Shown here: positions 26,095 through 35,437 of the stretch, piece by piece
Layout of the letters: each line of letters starts with the position of its first letter
Position numbering within the stretch: the first letter of the stretch is position 1
Origin: Paenibacillus sp. JZ16
GTDB taxonomy: Bacteria; Bacillota; Bacilli; Paenibacillales; Paenibacillaceae
Length of the DNA: 64,000 nucleotides
Direction of reading: 5' to 3'
Assembly: GCF_015326965.1 (NCBI RefSeq)
Contig: NZ_CP017659.1
Span: 5,584,001 to 5,648,000, forward strand
Notes under the pieces: model-generated
What the model saw: the letters and a program-made list of their open reading frames with translations, nothing else
What the model was told of the DNA's origin: nothing
Databases searched by the model: none
Position numbers and translations under genes: made by a program

Positions 26095-27105
26095 ATGACT
26101 AATAAATCTTTTAAGCCCTTATCACTTTTGGTAGTTTTAGCAGTATTTCTATCCACTTTTTGCGCAGCCTTACCGTCAGTAAACGCAGCCGCTAGAGGAG
26201 CGTGGGCTCCAAATACCGCATATGCAGTAAATGACACAGTAACCTATAGTGGAAGCACTTATACCTGTCTTCAGGCACATACTTCTCTCGTAGGTTGGGA
26301 ACCGTCCAATGTTCCTGCTTTATGGCAGAAAGACGGTAGCGGCGGAACTACGCCGCCAACCACACCACCGACAACGAACGGAGTAACATTCTATGCAGAT
26401 ATAAACTATGGAGGAAAAGCAGTGACACTCGGGATAGGCAATTATACACTGTCTCAGTTGAACGCAAACGGAATTCCGAATGACTGGATGTCGTCTCTTA
26501 AGGTTCCAAGCGGTTGGACGGTTGAAGTATATGAGAATGATAATTTTGGAGGAGCCAAGTGGACCTTTACTTCAGATTCTTCCTGGGTTGGCAGCACGAT
26601 CAATGACAAAATGTCATCGGTCAAGATTTATACGGGTTCACCACCTCCTACAGTAACTAAGCCTGCCGAGGTTCCAAGCCATATATGGACATATGTCATG
26701 AATGCGGACAATGCCTATGGGAAAGGCGGAGATTTTGCTTTATTGTTAAGTGCTGTTATCAAAAAGGAAAGCAGCTTTGGCGCAGGTTTACCAGGTAGTC
26801 CATCGGCCGGCGACGGATTGATGCAGGTCGAACCAAACACACGCAATGCGTATTTATCTCAATTCAGCTCAAAATTTGGCCGTGCGTATAATCATAGCAG
26901 TGAACAAGATCAGGTATATCTGGGTGCGTTAATTTTAAATGAGAAGATTACGAAGTTTGGAAATATCTACAACGGATTATTACACTACAACGGTGGAGAT
27001 AACTGGTATCCGGGAGCTACGGATTCTTATGGCCGTCCTATTCTGGCGGATCAATATGCAGATGCCGTTTACGCTACTTATAAGGGCTATGGTGGTAAGA
27101 ATTAA
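26095..27105 (+). CDS. Secreted chitin-binding, crystallin-fold, lysozyme-like protein
   Basis: A 336-residue exported protein with four parts. First is a signal peptide ending near VNAAA (residue 32). Next is a CBM5/12-type chitin-binding module (AWAPNTAYAVNDTVTYSG, YTCLQAH, ALWQ; about 34-80). A Thr/Pro linker leads to a beta/gamma-crystallin module (GVTFYADINYGGKAVTLG, VEVYENDNFGG; about 95-180). Last comes a lysozyme/transglycosylase-like domain (about 195-336) with LLSAVIKKESSFG holding the probable catalytic Glu, then GDGLMQVEP and YNGGDNWYPG. It probably attacks peptidoglycan or chitin-like polymers outside the cell. ATG 26095 is 7 bases after AAGGAGG. Confidence 0.82.
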   Translation: MTNKSFKPLSLLVVLAVFLSTFCAALPSVNAAARGAWAPNTAYAVNDTVTYSGSTYTCLQAHTSLVGWEPSNVPALWQKDGSGGTTPPTTPPTTNGVTFYADINYGGKAVTLGIGNYTLSQLNANGIPNDWMSSLKVPSGWTVEVYENDNFGGAKWTFTSDSSWVGSTINDKMSSVKIYTGSPPPTVTKPAEVPSHIWTYVMNADNAYGKGGDFALLLSAVIKKESSFGAGLPGSPSAGDGLMQVEPNTRNAYLSQFSSKFGRAYNHSSEQDQVYLGALILNEKITKFGNIYNGLLHYNGGDNWYPGATDSYGRPILADQYADAVYATYKGYGGKN

Positions 27106-27185
27106 GGTGTTTCATTGATAGGTAAATTGAAAAATAGCGACGTGGAAGGATTTCCTTGTTGAGTGGAAGCGACTTATTTAATTTG

Positions 27186-27240
27186 AAAGGGCATGAGTTA
27201 CCAAGCAGATCATTGCTTGCATAACCCATGCCCTTTTTTT
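27186..27240 (+). terminator. Strong terminator between convergent genes
   Basis: AAAGGGCATG at 27186-27195 pairs with CATGCCCTTT at 27227-27236, the stem extended inward by GTTA/TAAC, followed by a run of T. The A-rich left side may also let it serve the minus-strand hcp gene. Confidence 0.88.
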
Positions 27241-27268
27241 CTTTATCAGGTTTTCTTCGACTACTAAG

Positions 27269-28954
27269 TTACGCGCCAAGGAACATCTTCATATCATCTT
27301 CCACATTCGTAATGCCGCCGATGCCGAAGTTTTCCACGAGGACTTTGGCAACGTTAGGCGACAGGAATGCAGGGAGCGTAGGGCCCAGATGAATATTTTT
27401 AACGCCAAGATATAGCAGGGCAAGCAGCACGATCACCGCTTTTTGCTCATACCAGGCAATGTTATAGGAAATCGGCAAATCATTAATATCCTCAAGGCCG
27501 AATACTTCCTTCAGCTTCAATGCAATCACGACCAGGGAGTAAGAATCATTGCATTGACCAGCGTCCAGGACCCGCGGAATACCGCCGATTTCGCCTAGAT
27601 CCAGTTTATTGTATTTGTATTTGGCACAGCCTGCAGTTAGAATGACCGTGTCTGTTGGGAGTTCGGCTGCGAAATCGGTGTAATAGCTGCGGGATTTCAT
27701 CCGTCCATCGCAGCCGGCCATGACGAAGAAGCGGCGGATCGCCCCGGATTTCACGGCATCGACGACTTGATCGGCCACGTTCATCACAGCGGCATGAGCG
27801 AAACCGCCGATGATCTCACCCGTTTCAAGCTCCGTTGGAGCGGGGCATCCTTTCGCTTGCTCGATCAGGGCGGAGAAGTCTTTGGGAGCACCGTCTGTTC
27901 CTTCTGGAATATGGCGGACACCCGGAAACCCCGTGTTGCCTGTTGTATATATACGGTCTTTATAACTGTCTTTCGGCGGGACGATACAGTTGGTTGTCAT
28001 TAATATCGGGCCGTTAAAGGCTGCGAATTCGCTATTCTGCTTCCACCAGGCATTCCCGTAATTGCCTACAAAATGCTCATATTTCTTGAATGCCGGATAA
28101 TAGTGGGCAGGCAGCATTTCACTGTGCGTGTACACATCCACGCCGGTTCCTTCCGTCTGCTTCAGCAGCTCCTCCAAATCCTTCAGATCATGGCCGCTGA
28201 TCAGAATGCCGGGCTGGTTGCCTACCCCGATATTGACCTTCGTAATTTCCGGATTTCCGTAAACCGAGGTGTTCGCTTCATCCAGCATCGCCATGGCGTT
28301 TACGCCGTATTGACCGGTTTCCATCGTCAAAGCGACCAGATCCTGCACTTCAAGGCTGTCGTCAAGCGTGGCGGCAAGTGCACGGCGCATAAAACGGTTT
28401 AATTCGTTATCATCCTTCTCCAGATGAAGCGCGTGGTACGTGTAAGCAGCCATCCCCTTCAAGCCGTACGTAATCAATTCGCGCAGCGAGCGGATGTCTT
28501 CATTGCGGGTCGAGAGGACACCAACCGTACGTGCTTTTTCATCAAAAGAAGCTTCGTTATCCGCTTGCCAGACGGCAGCATCAGGGAGATTGGCGGTTCC
28601 TTCCGGATATTGTTCGTTATAATAGGTGCGCACCTCGCCGCGGAGCTCGATCGCTTCCCGGATTCTTCCCACAAAAACCTCGCGGTCAAAGTTGGCGTTC
28701 GTAATCGTTGCAAACAAGGAGTCCATCATAAACAGTGATACGCGCTGTTCAAGCTCCTCCGGCAGCCGGACATCCAGACTGAGAAAAGAGATACCTTTTA
28801 ACAGATAAATCAGCAAATCCTGCAGGTTTGCCACATCATGCGGTTTGCCGCATACTCCGACAATGGTGCAGCCTGTTCCTTTGGATGCTTCCTGACATTG
28901 AAAGCAGAACATGGACGGCTGATGCTCTACGGTCTCTTGGGCGTTGTTATTCAT
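27269..28954 (-). CDS. hcp: Hydroxylamine reductase / hybrid cluster protein
   Basis: A 561-residue cytoplasmic Fe-S enzyme that reduces hydroxylamine and is linked to nitric-oxide and nitrosative-stress handling under low oxygen. The N-terminal motif [19 protein letters not shown] has C-x2-C-x8-C-x5-C spacing, the arrangement of the [4Fe-4S] class from anaerobes. The hybrid-cluster ligands are recognisable in [38 protein letters not shown] and [10 protein letters not shown]. The start at 28954 is chosen because GGAGG lies 9 bases upstream; a longer frame reaches 29050. It is divergent from the oxidoreductase pair, with two Fnr/Rex-like boxes between. Confidence 0.95.
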   Translation of the reverse strand: MNNNAQETVEHQPSMFCFQCQEASKGTGCTIVGVCGKPHDVANLQDLLIYLLKGISFLSLDVRLPEELEQRVSLFMMDSLFATITNANFDREVFVGRIREAIELRGEVRTYYNEQYPEGTANLPDAAVWQADNEASFDEKARTVGVLSTRNEDIRSLRELITYGLKGMAAYTYHALHLEKDDNELNRFMRRALAATLDDSLEVQDLVALTMETGQYGVNAMAMLDEANTSVYGNPEITKVNIGVGNQPGILISGHDLKDLEELLKQTEGTGVDVYTHSEMLPAHYYPAFKKYEHFVGNYGNAWWKQNSEFAAFNGPILMTTNCIVPPKDSYKDRIYTTGNTGFPGVRHIPEGTDGAPKDFSALIEQAKGCPAPTELETGEIIGGFAHAAVMNVADQVVDAVKSGAIRRFFVMAGCDGRMKSRSYYTDFAAELPTDTVILTAGCAKYKYNKLDLGEIGGIPRVLDAGQCNDSYSLVVIALKLKEVFGLEDINDLPISYNIAWYEQKAVIVLLALLYLGVKNIHLGPTLPAFLSPNVAKVLVENFGIGGITNVEDDMKMFLGA

Positions 28955-29057
28955 TATTTTCTCCTCCAATTTCGTGATTTTTTGCCTTAAGGTCAGTATA
29001 AAATTGCCTCGCAATTGGACTGTCGAAGACAGTATACTTCGCTCCCACAACCGACAT

Positions 29058-29101
29058 AGTGATTGGAATCACAATTTTTTAAGTTGTGAGTATAATCACA
29101 A
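29058..29101. promoter_or_regulatory. Two Fnr/Rex-like palindromes between hcp and the oxidoreductase
   Basis: TTGTGAGTATAATCACAA at 29084-29101 is a TTGTGA-N6-TCACAA palindrome, fitting both the Bacillus Fnr (TGTGA-N6-TCACA) and Rex consensus. AGTGATTGGAATCACA at 29058-29073 is a second, one-mismatch copy centred 27 bp away. Both lie in the shared divergent promoter region, so anaerobic or NADH-responsive co-control of both units is likely. Confidence 0.75.
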
Positions 29102-29162
29102 ACCCGGTCCGTTTCTTCTTTTAAACTGGAATTAATGACCTAAGAAGAAATGAGGAGAGAAC

Positions 29163-30185
29163 ATGTCGATTTTACCTCAAAAGAATGAACTGGGATTTTT
29201 CGAGATTCGTCTCGAATCCATCGGCGGGCTTGGCGCCAATCTGGCGGGAAAAATGCTGGCCGAAGCCGGGGTGACCGGCTCCGGACTTAACGGTTCGAAT
29301 TTTTCCAGCTATGGTTCGGAGAAAAAAGGGTCGCCCGTGAAGAGTTTCGTAAGGTTCTGCGATTCCGAGGTGGAAATCCGCGATCACAGTCCCATTGAGC
29401 AGCCGCATGTCGTCGGTGTATTTCATGAAGCATTGTATAAGACGATCGATGTCATAAGCGGATTACAGCCTGATGGAACGGTGCTTGTGAATACGGTGCG
29501 AGCCCTTTCCGAAGTGGCCGTTGATCTGAACATGACGCAGGGAACGCTGGCCGTAGTTGATGCGCTGAAGATTTCCGTTGAGGAAAAAACCAAAGTGAAT
29601 ACGGCCATGCTGGGGGCTTTGTTCCGGATTTGTAGCTTCCTAAACCCGGACGATATGCGGCAGGTGATCCGCACAACATTTGAGAAAAAGCTGCCCCACC
29701 TCGTGGAACCGAATGTGCGGACTTTTGACAGAGGATATAACGAAGTTCAGTTCCTTTCCTTGGGAAATGGCTCAGAGCTTATAGACAAAATTTCCTTCGC
29801 AAGACCGCAGCCGATGCTTGGATATGAAACGCAGGAGCTGGGCGGGATTCTGAACGTTACGGCGAACAGTGTCCTGAAGGATCTTAGCAGCTCCCGGCAG
29901 GGATATTTGCCAGAGTACAAGATCGAGGACTGCATTCACTGTGCCGCCTGCGATACGGTATGTCCGGATTTCTGCATCGTGTGGGAGAAGAAACCGGATA
30001 AGCGCGGGAATATGCAGATGTTTATGAGAGGTATCGATTATCAGTATTGCAAAGGCTGCTTGAAGTGTATCGAAGCTTGTCCGACCACCGCTTTAGCTGC
30101 CATGTTAGAAGAGCCGCATTATGCGGAGCAGCACCGTGTGCCGCAATCATTTCCCTATATAACCGCGGAGGGAGTCCGATCATGA
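29163..30185 (+). CDS. 2-oxoacid:ferredoxin oxidoreductase, gamma-delta fusion
   Basis: A 340-residue subunit. Residues about 10-195 form the gamma domain (RLESIGGLGANLAGKMLAEA, NFSSYGSEKKGSPVKSFVR) of pyruvate-type 2-oxoacid:ferredoxin oxidoreductases. The C-terminus carries two 4Fe-4S motifs, CIHCAACDTVC and, about 40 residues later, CKGCLKCIEAC, equal to the ferredoxin-like delta subunit. It would pass electrons from the thiamine-diphosphate site in the partner protein to a ferredoxin or flavodoxin. The stop overlaps the start of the alpha-beta gene (ATGA), so the two are translationally coupled. Expression is probably anaerobic, given the boxes upstream. The substrate is likely pyruvate but cannot be fixed from sequence. 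Confidence 0.88.
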   Translation: MSILPQKNELGFFEIRLESIGGLGANLAGKMLAEAGVTGSGLNGSNFSSYGSEKKGSPVKSFVRFCDSEVEIRDHSPIEQPHVVGVFHEALYKTIDVISGLQPDGTVLVNTVRALSEVAVDLNMTQGTLAVVDALKISVEEKTKVNTAMLGALFRICSFLNPDDMRQVIRTTFEKKLPHLVEPNVRTFDRGYNEVQFLSLGNGSELIDKISFARPQPMLGYETQELGGILNVTANSVLKDLSSSRQGYLPEYKIEDCIHCAACDTVCPDFCIVWEKKPDKRGNMQMFMRGIDYQYCKGCLKCIEACPTTALAAMLEEPHYAEQHRVPQSFPYITAEGVRS

Positions 30186-32482
30186 ATATGCAAATTCAAG
30201 AAACAACAACGGAGAACAAGCCGGCGGCTGCTCAAACGGCAGTCTTCGAATCGGGCAACGAAATGGCTGCCATGGCGGCTGCCCAGATTAACTATCACAT
30301 TATGGGTTATTTTCCGATTACACCTTCTACGGAAATCGCCCAATATCTTGACATGATGCGTACACGCGGCGAACATGACATCAAGCTGATTCCAGCTGAC
30401 GGCGAACATGGATCGGCGGGGATTTGCTACGGTGCGGCCGCAGCCGGAGCACGGGTATTCAATGCTACCAGCGCGAATGGTTTCTTGTATATGATCGAAC
30501 AGCTTCCTGTGCAGGCGGGCACACGTTTCCCGATGGTCATGAATTTGGTGACGCGTGCGGTCAGCGGACCGCTGGATATTCGCGGTGACCATTCGGATCT
30601 TTACTACGGTCTGAATACCGGCTGGGTCATTTTGACCGCTCGTTCACCGCAGGCCGTGTATGACATGAATATCATGGCGCTGCGTATCGCGGAACATGAA
30701 GACGTACGCCTGCCGGTCATTGTAGCTTATGACGGATTCTTCACATCGCACCAGAAACGCCGGGTACACATATTTACGAACCGGGAAACCGTTCAGGCGT
30801 TTGTAGGGGAAAAGGCGCCTGAATATCCACATGTACTGGACGAGAACAACCCGATCGTTGTTGGGGCTTATATGAATGGCGACGATTTGATGAATAACCA
30901 CTTCCAACAGTCCAACGCCATGTACCGTGCGGGCGAGGTGTTCAAGGAAGTGGCAGAGGAATACGCGGCTTTATCCGGAAGATCCTATTCGCCGCTTGAT
31001 CTGTACCGAATGGAAGATGCAGAGGTGGCTTTATTCCTGCTCAATTCGGCGGCCGAATCCTCCAAAGACGTCGTGGATCGGCTGCGGGCGAAAGGAATTA
31101 AAGCGGGCATAATCAGCCCGAATATTCTCCGTCCGTTCCCGGCAAGAGAAATCCGCGAGGCGCTGACAGGTGTCAAAGCGCTGCTGGTTGGCGAACGTGC
31201 CGATTCTTACGGTGCACACGGGGCCAATCTGACCCATGAGGTCAAAGCGGCCCTGCAGGAAATCCGTGGTCCGCAGCCTATTGTGCTGTCCCGCATATTT
31301 GGTCTTGGCGGGAAAGACTATTATGCGGATGACGCGGAAGCTTTTTTTGCCCTGACGATCGAGGCCATGGAGCTCGGTTATGCCAAAGTGCCGTTTGATT
31401 ATTACGGCCAAACACCGGGAGCTGAGGAGCAAAGGCTGCAGCCGGTCATTGCCCCGATGAAGGGAGACAGCTTTAAATCTGGATTGATCACCGTAAAGGT
31501 GGATGAAGAGACGAGTAAACTATCCGTTAAAGTGCCGCCGATGCGGGCGCTTGCGGCGAAACCGAAACGGTTTGCTTCCGGCCACGGAGCTTGCCCGGGC
31601 TGTGGTATTTTCCCGGCGCTGGAGCTCTTTTTCAAAGGGATTGAAGGCCATGTCGTTACTTTGTTCCATACCGGCTGTGCTTATATCACAACAACGGGTT
31701 ATCCGTATAACTCGCATAAGCAGAGTTTCATTCATAATTTGTTCCAGAACGGACCGGCGACTTTATCCGGCACGGTAGAAGCGTTCCTTGAGAAGAAACG
31801 CCGCGGGGAAATCGAAGTTCCTGAGGATTTCACTTTTGTGATGGTGACCGGCGACGGCGGCATGGACATCGGGATGGGTTCGGCCATCGGGACGGCGCTG
31901 CGGGGCCATAACCTGATCATTCTGGAATATGATAATGAAGGCTATATGAACACCGGTGCCCAGCTTTCGTACTCTACGCCATTAGGACACATGACCAGTA
32001 CGTCCGGTGTCGGCAAACAGCAGCAGGGCAAAGCGTTCCATCACAAGGATACGGTGCAAATGATGGCTGCGGCACATATTCCGTATGTATTCACGGGGAC
32101 GGAAGCATTCCCGCAGGATCTTGTGAAAAAGGCGGCAAAAGCTCAGTGGTACGCCCAGAATGTAGGTACCGTCTACGGCAAGCTGTTGATCACATGCCCG
32201 CTGAACTGGAAATCGAGCGACAAGGATGGGGAGAACATCGTCCGCGCGGCCGTGAATTCAAACTTCTTCCCATTGTATGAAGTCGAGCAGGGAGAAACGA
32301 ATATTACGTACGATCCTGAAGCGAAGAAAAAACAGGTGCCGCTCAGCGACTGGCTGAAATACATGGGCAAATCAAGACATCTGCTCAAGGAAGAAAACAA
32401 AGACATGCTCGGCGAATTTGAAAAAGAAGTGGAGCGGCGCTGGTCGATTCTAAAAGCGAAACATGAGAACCCGCTGCTATAA
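30182..32482 (+). CDS. 2-oxoacid:ferredoxin oxidoreductase, alpha-beta fusion
   Basis: A 766-residue catalytic subunit. The N-terminal alpha part has YFPITPSTEIAQYLD, then ADGEHGSAGICYGAAAAGAR, the pyrimidine-binding and substrate regions, and the C-terminal beta part has the cluster ligand CPGCG near residue 470 and the thiamine-diphosphate motif TGDGGMDIGMGSAIG near 552 with DNEGYMNTG. It decarboxylates a 2-oxoacid with CoA to acyl-CoA and CO2, feeding electrons to the gamma-delta subunit. A longer frame begins at 30047, but ATG 30182 has GGAGG upstream and overlaps the preceding stop. Splitting the four classic subunits over two fused genes gives a heterodimeric complex. Confidence 0.88.
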   Translation: MNMQIQETTTENKPAAAQTAVFESGNEMAAMAAAQINYHIMGYFPITPSTEIAQYLDMMRTRGEHDIKLIPADGEHGSAGICYGAAAAGARVFNATSANGFLYMIEQLPVQAGTRFPMVMNLVTRAVSGPLDIRGDHSDLYYGLNTGWVILTARSPQAVYDMNIMALRIAEHEDVRLPVIVAYDGFFTSHQKRRVHIFTNRETVQAFVGEKAPEYPHVLDENNPIVVGAYMNGDDLMNNHFQQSNAMYRAGEVFKEVAEEYAALSGRSYSPLDLYRMEDAEVALFLLNSAAESSKDVVDRLRAKGIKAGIISPNILRPFPAREIREALTGVKALLVGERADSYGAHGANLTHEVKAALQEIRGPQPIVLSRIFGLGGKDYYADDAEAFFALTIEAMELGYAKVPFDYYGQTPGAEEQRLQPVIAPMKGDSFKSGLITVKVDEETSKLSVKVPPMRALAAKPKRFASGHGACPGCGIFPALELFFKGIEGHVVTLFHTGCAYITTTGYPYNSHKQSFIHNLFQNGPATLSGTVEAFLEKKRRGEIEVPEDFTFVMVTGDGGMDIGMGSAIGTALRGHNLIILEYDNEGYMNTGAQLSYSTPLGHMTSTSGVGKQQQGKAFHHKDTVQMMAAAHIPYVFTGTEAFPQDLVKKAAKAQWYAQNVGTVYGKLLITCPLNWKSSDKDGENIVRAAVNSNFFPLYEVEQGETNITYDPEAKKKQVPLSDWLKYMGKSRHLLKEENKDMLGEFEKEVERRWSILKAKHENPLL

Positions 32483-32559
32483 AATATTCAGCATACTAGG
32501 ATTTGACCCTAGCAGCTAAATATACCGCATCCTGAATCTGGAACAGATATAACCGTCTT

Positions 32560-32598
32560 AAAGAGTACCTGCTCAGCCTTTGAGCAGGTACTCTTTGT
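32560..32598 (+). terminator. Rho-independent terminator after the oxidoreductase operon
   Basis: A 16-bp stem (AAAGAGTACCTGCTCA with TGAGCAGGTACTCTTT) separated by a short loop at 32576-32580, ending in T residues. It lies about 80 bp after the stop. Confidence 0.88.
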
Positions 32599-32765
32599 GG
32601 TTCCGATCGATAAGATTTTTTCTTTTCTATATAGAGGAGAAGCAGATATTCCATTCAATATGTGGGACATGTTATGGGTTGTTTTTTGGCAGAGGTTTAT
32701 TCATACTGAATGAGATGTGCAGATGGATACCGCGCCCCTCAGGGTTCGAAGACATAGGAGGAACC

Positions 32766-33332
32766 ATGTCCTGGAGTAAATTGAAGCAACAGCTGGAGAG
32801 TTTTCTCAGTCCTGCATTAGCTGGAAGAGTTGAATATCGCGCAACCGGTTATCGTTATTTACCTGATAAAGCAGGGCTTTGTTATATTTCGTTAGATAAA
32901 AAGAACGTACTTCATATGAGTGATAAAACCAGCTCAATAAGATGGTATCAGACGGAGCTGGAAATTAAGAATGATCCTAATATCCAAATTCCGATCAGCG
33001 ATGATGAATTGGAAGCCGTCAGAAAGGAAACGAAAGGGACTGTTCCAGAGGATCGTCTCAACGTCATTGCAAGAAATAGAAAAGTATCCGTACTCGCAAA
33101 GGAGCTTTTGTCAGCACAGGCTGCATTAAGTAAATCCAATTTTGTCGCTACAGCGAATAAGTTCTTATCTACTTCTATTGAAGAAAGCATGGAGAGCGAT
33201 GATATCTTATTGAATATTCTAGCCTTGGTAGACAGACGAGTTGGCAAAAAGCGGATTGTAAACATGGCAGATAGGATGAAGCTAAAGCATCCGATTGTGC
33301 AATATTTTTATGAACTGCGGCGCCGTGCGTGA
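32766..33332 (+). CDS. Conserved protein of unknown function
   Basis: A 188-residue soluble protein beginning MSWSKLKQQLESFLSPALAG, then RVEYRATGYRYLPDKAGLCY. It continues with a charged middle part and an alpha-helical C-terminus (DILLNILALVDRRVGKKR, PIVQYFYELRRRA). The opening resembles a group of uncharacterised bacterial proteins I recall as the SF0329-type family; I cannot name a function. ATG 32766 is preceded by AGGAGG, while earlier in-frame codons lack a site. It stands alone 60 bp before menG on the same strand, so co-transcription with menG is possible. Confidence 0.65.
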   Translation: MSWSKLKQQLESFLSPALAGRVEYRATGYRYLPDKAGLCYISLDKKNVLHMSDKTSSIRWYQTELEIKNDPNIQIPISDDELEAVRKETKGTVPEDRLNVIARNRKVSVLAKELLSAQAALSKSNFVATANKFLSTSIEESMESDDILLNILALVDRRVGKKRIVNMADRMKLKHPIVQYFYELRRRA

Positions 33333-33392
33333 TGAGCATAAATCATTTTCGTTGAAAGAATCATATTGCACTTGTGGAAGAGAGGGAATAGC

Positions 33393-34097
33393 ATGTCTGA
33401 ACAAACAAAGTCGGAAAGAGTTCATCAGGTATTCGAAAAGATATCGGATCAATACGACTCGATGAACTCGGTTATCACTTTTAGAAGACATATCGCATGG
33501 CGCCATGATGTTATGAAACGGATGAATGTGAAAGAAGGTAGTAAAGCTCTTGATGTGTGCACGGGAACCGGGGATTGGGCGATTGCTTTAGCAAATGCTG
33601 TTGGAACGCATGGAGAAGTCATTGGATTGGATTTTAGCCAAAACATGCTCAAAATAGCACAAGATAAGCAGGAGCAACAAGCTTTAAAGCAGCTTACCCT
33701 TATCCAGGGAAATGCCATGGAGCTTCCTTTTGAAGATGATTCATTTGATTATGTAACCATTGGTTTTGGTTTAAGAAATGTACCCGACTATTCAACCGTG
33801 CTGCGGGAGATGTATCGAGTAACGAAGCCAGGCGGACAAGTCGTTTGTTTAGAAACATCCCAACCCACATTAATCGGTTATCGACAAGCTTCCCTCTTTT
33901 ATGTTCGCCATATCATGCCTTTGCTTGGAAAGTTTATTGCCAAAAGTTATGATGAATACTCATGGTTGCAAGAATCAGCCCGTCATTTCCCCAATAAAAA
34001 CGTACTGAAACAAATGTTTTTGGAAGCGGGATTTTCCAAGGTAGATGTAAAAAGCTATAGCGGCGGTGTCGCGGCAATGCATAAGGCGATAAAATAA
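33393..34097 (+). CDS. menG: Demethylmenaquinone methyltransferase (MenG/UbiE)
   Basis: A 234-residue SAM-dependent methyltransferase that carries out the last step of menaquinone synthesis, C-methylation of demethylmenaquinone, at the membrane. MenG/UbiE features: [20 protein letters not shown] at the N-terminus, SAM-binding [23 protein letters not shown], and the family signature [19 protein letters not shown] followed by KPGG, and near the end [20 protein letters not shown] lies just before ATG 33393. The gene is not next to hepS/hepT as in Bacillus, so this may be a second, stand-alone copy. Confidence 0.88.
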   Translation: MSEQTKSERVHQVFEKISDQYDSMNSVITFRRHIAWRHDVMKRMNVKEGSKALDVCTGTGDWAIALANAVGTHGEVIGLDFSQNMLKIAQDKQEQQALKQLTLIQGNAMELPFEDDSFDYVTIGFGLRNVPDYSTVLREMYRVTKPGGQVVCLETSQPTLIGYRQASLFYVRHIMPLLGKFIAKSYDEYSWLQESARHFPNKNVLKQMFLEAGFSKVDVKSYSGGVAAMHKAIK

Positions 34098-34239
34098 GTG
34101 TCTACGATTAACATATACTGCCGTTTGATATACGCTGCTTAAATATGCTATAAGTGAAGAAAAAGCAAGGACATGAAGAGGTTGTATTTCCTATTTCGGG
34201 ATCAAGATTTGTCCTGGTATGTATAGAGGAGTTTTTAAT

Positions 34240-35229
34240 ATGAAAGACAATTTTTGGCGTGATTTACCGCGGCCTTTCTTTATACTGGCGCCCATGGAAG
34301 ATGTGACGGATGTTGTGTTTCGCCATGTCGTAAGTGAAGCCGCCAGACCGGATGTGTTTTTTACGGAGTTTGCGAATTCCGAGAGCTATTGTCACCCGGA
34401 TGGGAACCATAGTGTGCGCGGACGTTTGACTTTTACAGAGGATGAACAGCCGATGGTAGCCCATATCTGGGGAGATAAACCGGAATTTTTTCGTCAGATG
34501 AGTATCGGCATGGCGAAAGAAGGGTTTAAAGGCATCGATATTAATATGGGTTGTCCTGTAGCGAATGTAGCGGAGAATGGGAAGGGAAGCGGCCTGATCT
34601 GCCGTCCCGACATTGCAGCGGATATTATCCAGGCGGCCAAAGCCGGGGGACTGCCCGTCAGTGTAAAAACAAGGCTCGGTTTCACGGCTGTAGACGAATG
34701 GCGCGACTGGTTGACCCATATTTTGAAGCAAGACATTGTGAACCTGTCCATTCATCTGCGGACAAGAGAGGAAATGAGCAAAGTCGACGCGCATTGGGAA
34801 CTGATACCAGAGATTAAGAAGCTTCGTGATGAGGTGGCGCCCGATACGCTGCTAACCATTAACGGGGATATTCCTGACCGTCAGACCGGCCTCAAGCTCG
34901 CTGAACAATACGGTGTCGATGGCATTATGATTGGGCGTGGGATTTTTCATAATCCATTTGCGTTTGAGAAGGAGCCGAGGGATCATAGCAGTGAGGAATT
35001 GCTTGATCTGCTGCGGCTGCACCTGGATCTCCATGATCAATATTCGGCACAGATGCGGCGCTCCTTCAGCGCACTTGTCCGCTTCTTCAAAATCTATGTC
35101 CGTGGATTCCGAGGGGCAAGTGAACTCAGAAATAACTTAATGAACGCAAAATCAACAAGTGAAGTACGTGCGCTGCTTGATGAATTTGGAAGCAAGAATC
35201 ATGATGAGGCAGATGAACGAGGGAATTAA
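34240..35229 (+). CDS. dus: tRNA-dihydrouridine synthase
   Basis: A 329-residue FMN-dependent TIM-barrel enzyme that reduces specific uridines in tRNA to dihydrouridine. The flavin-binding start [18 protein letters not shown], the active-site Cys in [10 protein letters not shown] near residue 104, VKTRLGF, and [11 protein letters not shown] followed by [18 protein letters not shown] are all present. The length is normal. ATG 34240 has AGAGGAG seven bases upstream, preferred over an in-frame ATG at 34219. It is transcribed alone, with a terminator downstream. Confidence 0.9.
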   Translation: MKDNFWRDLPRPFFILAPMEDVTDVVFRHVVSEAARPDVFFTEFANSESYCHPDGNHSVRGRLTFTEDEQPMVAHIWGDKPEFFRQMSIGMAKEGFKGIDINMGCPVANVAENGKGSGLICRPDIAADIIQAAKAGGLPVSVKTRLGFTAVDEWRDWLTHILKQDIVNLSIHLRTREEMSKVDAHWELIPEIKKLRDEVAPDTLLTINGDIPDRQTGLKLAEQYGVDGIMIGRGIFHNPFAFEKEPRDHSSEELLDLLRLHLDLHDQYSAQMRRSFSALVRFFKIYVRGFRGASELRNNLMNAKSTSEVRALLDEFGSKNHDEADERGN

Positions 35230-35281
35230 ATGGACAGGCTTGAGAAACAACTGCGCCCCATGAGAACAAATAACTTTTTGG

Positions 35282-35312
35282 AAAACATGGCCGACTTGGC
35301 TGTGTTTTTTCT
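35282..35312 (+). terminator. Probable terminator after dus
   Basis: AAAACATGGCC at 35282-35292 can pair with GGCTGTGTTTT at 35298-35308 with two G-T pairs, followed by a T-rich run. Confidence 0.6.
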
Positions 35313-35437
35313 TTTGGACAATCTCAGCCGTCATTCTTGCTATAGCTTTTAGCTATAACTAGTTATGAGATTTTGGTATGCCTTATAACTCCTCTAGTCG
35401 TGATATGATATCGCTATACAACGAGGGGGTTATGTAC

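Noticed and set aside
35230..35437. SAM riboswitch or T-box before the MetE-like gene
   Set aside because: I could not find the conserved core elements, and the leader is short and contains the terminator of the preceding gene.
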